DNA of 64,000 nucleotides from Prunus persica (taxonomy: Eukaryota; Streptophyta; Magnoliopsida; Rosales; Rosaceae): assembly GCF_000346465.2 (NCBI RefSeq), contig NC_034009.1:32095251-32159250 (forward strand), given 5' to 3'. Made by a program: the position numbers and the translations under genes. Numbering within the stretch: position 1 is the stretch's first letter; the number at the start of each line of letters is the position of its first letter. This document shows, piece after piece, positions 58,859 to 64,000 of the stretch. The notes under the pieces are model-generated. The model made no database searches and was not told where the DNA came from. It saw only the letters and a program-made list of their open reading frames with translations.

Positions 58859-61800
58859 TTATACTCCCAACCTCTTAACGCCACATTCTGAGCAGAACTT
58901 AGAGGTTTCTCTCAAGTATGGAACCCCACATTCATCGCAAAACTTGGCAGGACTGGATGGCTGAAATAAAACTTGGTCAGTAAGGAATAAATAAAGACAT
59001 TTTTTTATGTGGTCGTGAAAATATGCTTCAGACATTAAAATCATTCTACTTTGTTTCCCATTGCAGTTAACATAATCCATCACTTAATAGAGGAGACAAT
59101 ACAAAAGACACACAGCACAAAGCAAAGGGAGCGTTCACGAATAGCAAAAACATCAAAAGACGAACGTGAATTTGAGACATAGCATGCAAAATAGAACTCA
59201 CCAATACATGCATGCGTCCCCCTACATGGCCTCCTGTGAGGGGTTGTAGGCAAACCATGTGTTGCGATATAGTCGGTGAATGGTGAGCATGAGCAATTTC
59301 AGGCAGGTGCGAGGTAGCACCACATTGATGGTTTTGAGAATAATGAACAGCATGTGGACTTTGGTTGATGGATTGGTGATGAGTCTGGTGAACAGGCTGA
59401 AACTGAGGTTGGTGCAACAAGGGTTGCATATGATGCTTACACGGAGTCGTCTGCTGATTTTGTGGCTGCCAAAAGGAAAAAGATAAATCTCCATTTTCAC
59501 AGAGACAATGTTTTGTATATCCAGAAAAAACACAGGCATAGGGGCCCACAATAGCATACTAATCAAAATATAAGCCATATTGAGCACCATTAAGTTTTAA
59601 ATAGATTTCTACAAAAGATAAGAGATTTATTCTCGAATATGTGGTAAAAGTGAGTGTGATACACCATTTGGTCCTAAACCAGATATGTCTTGCTGTCATC
59701 AACCAATAAGGTGTCAACAGAGACTTATATGAGTTTATTAGTAGCTTCACAATCCCCAGCATTGGAATCTCCATCCACTTAAGAGGCATGTTATTTTGCC
59801 TTCGATGCATCAAGTTTAGTGTTGTAAATGGCAAGTACAACATATACATTGATTATTTTCCCAAATGGCAAAATAATTGAATTATAAAAGAACCATGGCA
59901 GTAATACAACTAATCCAAAAACTTGATTTTTTTTTGCTAGAAAAGTTTGAAGATCAATCTCACAGCAGCATGCAGCTACATGCCCTGCAAACATCTAAGG
60001 CTGATAACAACATAAAACATCTAGGGCCAACAACAATCTTGATATAGGCTGATGCTCATCTCAATATATTGACAATCCAATCAAACATAAAACGTTGTTG
60101 CAATAATCATTAAGCATAGAAATAACTCTTACTTCACTTACGGAGCGGAATCCCTGAGCAGCAGCCAAAATGGAAGAATTATCAGTGCCAGGAAATGTCT
60201 GAAAAGGATATATTAAGAGGATGAATTGATACCTCCGCATTCAATTTAGTTAGTAAAGTAAAATATTGTGACGTTATCATAAGTACCACCAAATATAAAT
60301 TTCCTAATCATGCAATTTTAATTTTGGATTCACTCAAACATGACCATGAGGAGAAAGAAAAACAAAAGGAGATTTCTATAATCTAAGACCCATCTATGTC
60401 CCACAGTTTCAGAATGTTCTATAATGGCCCCCATTCTTCATGGTTAACCTAAATTCTTTGTCAAAGTTAATGAGATGAAAATGAGCTCCAAGTATTACAA
60501 AATAAGTGACATCAAGCTTACAGATAAACCAGCAATATTAGGTGAAGAGTTTGATGCAACACGTCTATACTTGTGTCTTGGAGAATAGAACTTAAAGTCT
60601 CGAGCATAAACTGCTACTTCATTCCGACCAGTCAATCGTTTGAACCTGCAGCAAAGAGAAAGAAAAAAAAGGAAAAGGAAAGATTTAGGGACATTGCAAA
60701 CTTCAAACCAAATCTGAGTTGTATCAGTACTTCATGCAGACAGGTCTCGACTAAGACAAAAAATAAATAAAAGAATGATACTTCAGCACAAACTATCATA
60801 TGGAAGTGAAAAATCCTACTATTCTTCCCAGTTTAAAATAAATATCTTGACTCACGAATCGCATTCTCAGAAATTTCTATATGTGTTATTGAATATTATA
60901 TATATATATATGTATATATCCCATGGGTCCTACAAGGATAGTCTTCGCTTGGGGCTTTTCCAAATTCATCCTTGTAATCCTTGTAAAAGGTTGTTTTGAA
61001 AAGCATAAACAGCAGCTGTTTATCATCAACTTAGTTGCTTAGCTTTTGATAAGCACATATAGAGGTAGTAACAGGTGGTTCAGAATCTCAAGCTTAAGAG
61101 ATGTTCGAAGTCATGAAACTATATAACAGTGGCTATCGTTCGTACTCCAGAAATAGCTCAGCACAGCCTTGTGCCAAGTTTCCATGTACTCATTTACTTT
61201 GCACTCTAAACAAGGAGTGTGGCAAGCTAACATTGACCAAAGAGGATGTCTTGCCCAAGGGAAAACATTGATCAAGTCTTAAGAAAGGGAAATTTGTGCA
61301 ATAGATGAGCCAAATTTTGGAATATTTTAACAGATAATCACACCCCAAAAAAGAAGATTGCAAATTGATTGATAAACTTACCACTCTGCATCATCAGTAG
61401 GCATGTTATTAGGATTTTCAACAATATCCAAACCATTTACTACTACAAAACGAACTCGCTTCTCGTCTTGTATGACCAACTCTGGAAATCTTGTCCTTGT
61501 TTCGATAGATGTGGCCAACTCTCTTCTTTTAAATGTACACGGTCCTTTCAGAAAGACATAGGCAAATAAGATATTATCACAAAAAACGGCAAGATTTATT
61601 TAGGAATCACTTATTATTTAGATGCTATTACGAGTAAAATTGATTCACAAATCAGCATAGATCTTATATGCCGAGAAATTGAATACCTTTTTTGGGAAAT
61701 TTCTTAGCCAGGCATCTGTACAACCCACCAGAAGCTTCAAGGGCAACCCCAATTGTCTTCTCACGAAATCCACTCAAGGAATCAAGCCTAATATTTGCTT

Positions 61801-62467
61801 CATTAACCAAAGTTTGGTACATATTTGCGACATACATCAGGGGCAAAGCCAGTCGGGGGTCCCCTTCATACCGGACCTCCCCGGGCTTTCTCTTATTGAG
61901 TTTATCTTGGCCAGACTGAGCACTATCATAGTCAGCAGCAGCCTCAGAATTAGGCACTTCAACGACATGTTCACTAATAAAATGATCCACAATAAGTTGC
62001 AGAAATCGTGCCCTTGCTGATTCAATAGGTGACACATCTGACTCCAAAGCCAAAAGGGTTCGGTTCAAATTTCAAACTTTCCAACACAAATACACAAAAT
62101 TCGAAGGAAGCAAGTTAAAGTTGGTACCTTGAAGTGATAAGAGATCGTAGGGAGCCCTGGAACTGGAAGAGCCGCCATGGTTTTCAAGGCGCGAGCGGTC
62201 TTCTTCAACTCCTACGCGGACGCCGTGGATGGGTAAAGAGTTGGTGTAGGATTCATGTATACAGTCACTAACAACGGCACTGGAACCGTCGTCGTTGTCG
62301 AGGCTATGCTCAGTGACGGCGTCGCGGTCGACGTCGCTGATGGAGTCGATTTCGGCGGCGGGGCGAGCATCGACGGTGTTGAGGTCGTGAAGAGGGTTTC
62401 CAATGTAGGAATTAGGTGATCTCATGTTGTAGTGCTGCACTGGAACCCTACTCCCCATTTCTTCCAA
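58859..62467 (-). CDS. At2g02148-like protein with C-terminal zinc ribbon, 466 aa, seven exons
   Basis: Minus-strand exons: 62128-62467, 61687-62037, 61382-61544, 60522-60645, 60142-60198, 59202-59465 and 58859-58960; the sum is 1401 nt and closes in frame. The second ATG, three codons in (MGSRVPVQHYNMRS), may be the real start. Visible parts: an acidic, Ser-rich N-terminus (about 1-113); a conserved helical block (DVSPIESARARFLQLIVDHF, then DPRLALPLMYVANMYQTLVN); an RRELATSIETRTRFPELVIQ block; KFYSPRHKYRR; a Gln/His-rich stretch from exon 6; and a terminal pair of CxxC knuckles (Cys 441, 444, 456, 459), resembling a zinc ribbon. I recognise the first two thirds as the protein annotated At2g02148 in Arabidopsis; its function is unknown to me. 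Confidence 0.85.
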
Positions 62468-62694
62468 ATTTATTTTAACCGAAAGCCCTTCGAATTCATC
62501 TCATTCGTCGTCTTCTTCCCCTTTTTAACTGCAAACTGCAAATCGCAAAGCAGAGAGATTGTGTGTTTAGAGGAATAAGACATTGTTGAATTTCTGAAGC
62601 TGTTGTTTTAGTCAGTCTAGTAAATCAGTAATTGGTGTGTTCTGGGTTTGAAGCATAATAGTGAACTTTAACGGCTATACAGACTGAGAAAGCG

Positions 62695-62734
<40 letters not shown>

Positions 62735-63065
62735 CGGTAGTGTAAGAGGCGCGTGAGAATCCAAGGCTGAACCGTACCTCAGCTTTCGGATGCCAAAAGC
62801 GCTTCCAAGCCTCCCACCGATCTGCCGCACCAGCTCCCAACCCAAGCCAGGTAGACGCCACTTTTCTTGTATACTTATACTTGCGGAGGTTTACGGATAT
62901 AAATTGGGCGCGCCCTCACATTTTCTGCCATGAGCCTTTTCCTCTTTGATACATTTTGTTTTTTTGTTTTTATGTTTTTAAGAGAAAAATATATTTTTTT
63001 ATGACTTTTTCTATTGTTGAACGGTAATAGTATACTAAACTCACACACTAAATATTTAAAAAATA
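62468..63065. other. Leader and upstream region of the At2g02148-like gene
   Basis: It includes a GA microsatellite (62698-62731) in the presumed 5' leader or promoter and AT-rich sequence beyond about 62930. No gene is seen. Confidence 0.4.
62698..62731. repeat. GA microsatellite
   Basis: About 16 GA units lie upstream of the minus-strand gene, read as CT in its sense strand. CT/GA runs are common in plant core promoters and leaders. Confidence 0.9.
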
Positions 63066-63325
63066 ATGATACTCTTACTACATTTGTATCCCACATTCTC
63101 ATACCATCTTATGTGGCAGATGAGATGGACAGCCACATCAATTAAAATTATTTAATAATTTTCTTTTATAATTTATTAACACTTAAAAAAAACTGTTAAT
63201 TAAACTTTCTTTATTAAAATACACCTCATTGATTTAATTGATGTGGCATATGATATGAACATGATACATCATGTGGTATAGAAATACGGGATAAAAATGT
63301 AGTAAGTGTAGCATTACTCATACTT
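63066..63325. mobile_element. MITE-like inverted repeat
   Basis: The left arm has AATGATACTCTTACTACATT followed by TGTATCCCACATTCTCATACC; the right arm, on the other strand, has AATGCTACACTTACTACATT followed by TTTATCCCGTATTTCTATACC. The arms pair for about 90 bases, ending near GCCACATCAATTAA, around an AT-rich centre. I could not fix a target duplication. There is no coding sequence. Confidence 0.65.
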
Positions 63326-64000
63326 AAAAGAGAAGGAAATTGGTATTAGCTGTAAATCAATCAATTGTAAATTGAATCATTTTAGGATCGTGATTTGTTA
63401 CAAGCTGTAAAACAAAAAATAATAATAATTCTCTCCTCCCTCTGCGCGTTGGGCCATTCATTCGTATATCAGTTCATGCAATGCATGGATTGCAGAGCTC
63501 AATAACCATTCACAGAATCACAAACAATATTCAAAGAGGAGACATTAATCTGGAAGGTTAAAATGATGAAAGTAAAGGCCACATTAATCTGCCTGGGCCC
63601 TGATTTGATACATTTATGTCTAAGAAATTAGATGAGGATGTAGAAATCCATTAGGGAGGGGATATAATCATCGTAATACAATTCATCCTCTAGTAGCTAA
63701 CACCACAGGTGTCATTGTTGTCTCCACCATCACACGTCTCATGCAACCATCATAGTTGACACAGCCGGCCACAACCACGACGTGAGAGCTGATCATCTTT
63801 GAGGCCATGCAGCACCGCAATTGTTGTTGCCACCACCATTGCTGTCATCACCGCTGCCTCTCGTCCCTACTATTTTTAATTAAGAGTAATCAAACAAATC
63901 ATAGAATAAAATTCATCCTCAATCCAGTTCAATCATGTATAATTTGGGCCCGAAGATAGTTTATCCAAATCTTATATCCCATCCAAAGTAATGAAGCCCA
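63326..64000. other. Right edge of the window, no gene recognised
   Basis: A stretch rich in CACCAC/CATCATC-type trinucleotides (63715-63870) could be a degenerate transposon or low-complexity remnant. No intact frame is present. Confidence 0.35.

Overview
The window is plant nuclear DNA, most likely from a stone fruit (Rosaceae, Prunus). The evidence is split genes with GT-AG introns, chloroplast-targeted PPR and TPR proteins, plant transposon families with exact target-site duplications, and a cluster of defensins that I recall as close to the peach PPD1/DFN1 type. The genus is an inference from recalled protein similarity, not from a search.

Left third (1-19.3 kb): an array of three tandem plant defensins. 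The first is cut by the window edge (6-178); the others are at 815-1191 and 17936-18319. The last two share a promoter block, an intron carrying a CATGCATG run, the 3' flank, and an unusual lysine-rich extension before the mature peptide. The 16.7 kb between them holds a long non-coding stretch with internal duplications, a non-autonomous hAT element (9776-10610), a Mutator-like MITE (11807-11954), a decayed two-domain cysteine-rich peptide gene (12045-12533) and a 4.7 kb non-autonomous CACTA element (12787-17498) with an internal ~340-bp satellite. A small single-pass membrane protein gene follows the third defensin.

Middle (20.6-36.2 kb): a complete class III peroxidase gene, then a block bounded by two diverged direct repeats (22351-22491 and 35980-36145). 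The block holds intron-bearing, broken fragments of two unrelated genes in the same orientation (an At1g16860-like membrane protein and an At3g27220-like kelch protein). It also holds a Copia retrotransposon with visually identical LTRs but several stops in its reading frame, and a ~2.1 kb field of about 25 short dyad-symmetric repeats built on TATAGCCG-NN-CGGCTATA.

Right half (36.3-62.5 kb): ordinary housekeeping genes. They are a P-type PPR protein (-), the DEAD-box helicase RH32/Dbp4 homologue (+, 8 exons), a 2708-residue protein carrying two complete SF1 helicase motors (+, 12 exons), the chloroplast TPR protein SLOW GREEN 1 (-), and an At2g02148-like protein ending in a zinc ribbon (-, 7 exons). 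Small Helitrons and MITEs lie between them. The last 1.5 kb has a MITE-like inverted repeat and no recognisable gene.

Exon boundaries were placed by hand from frame continuity, GT-AG sites and family similarity. Every multi-exon model given as intact closes in frame. Family names come from recognition of protein sequence, not from a database search.
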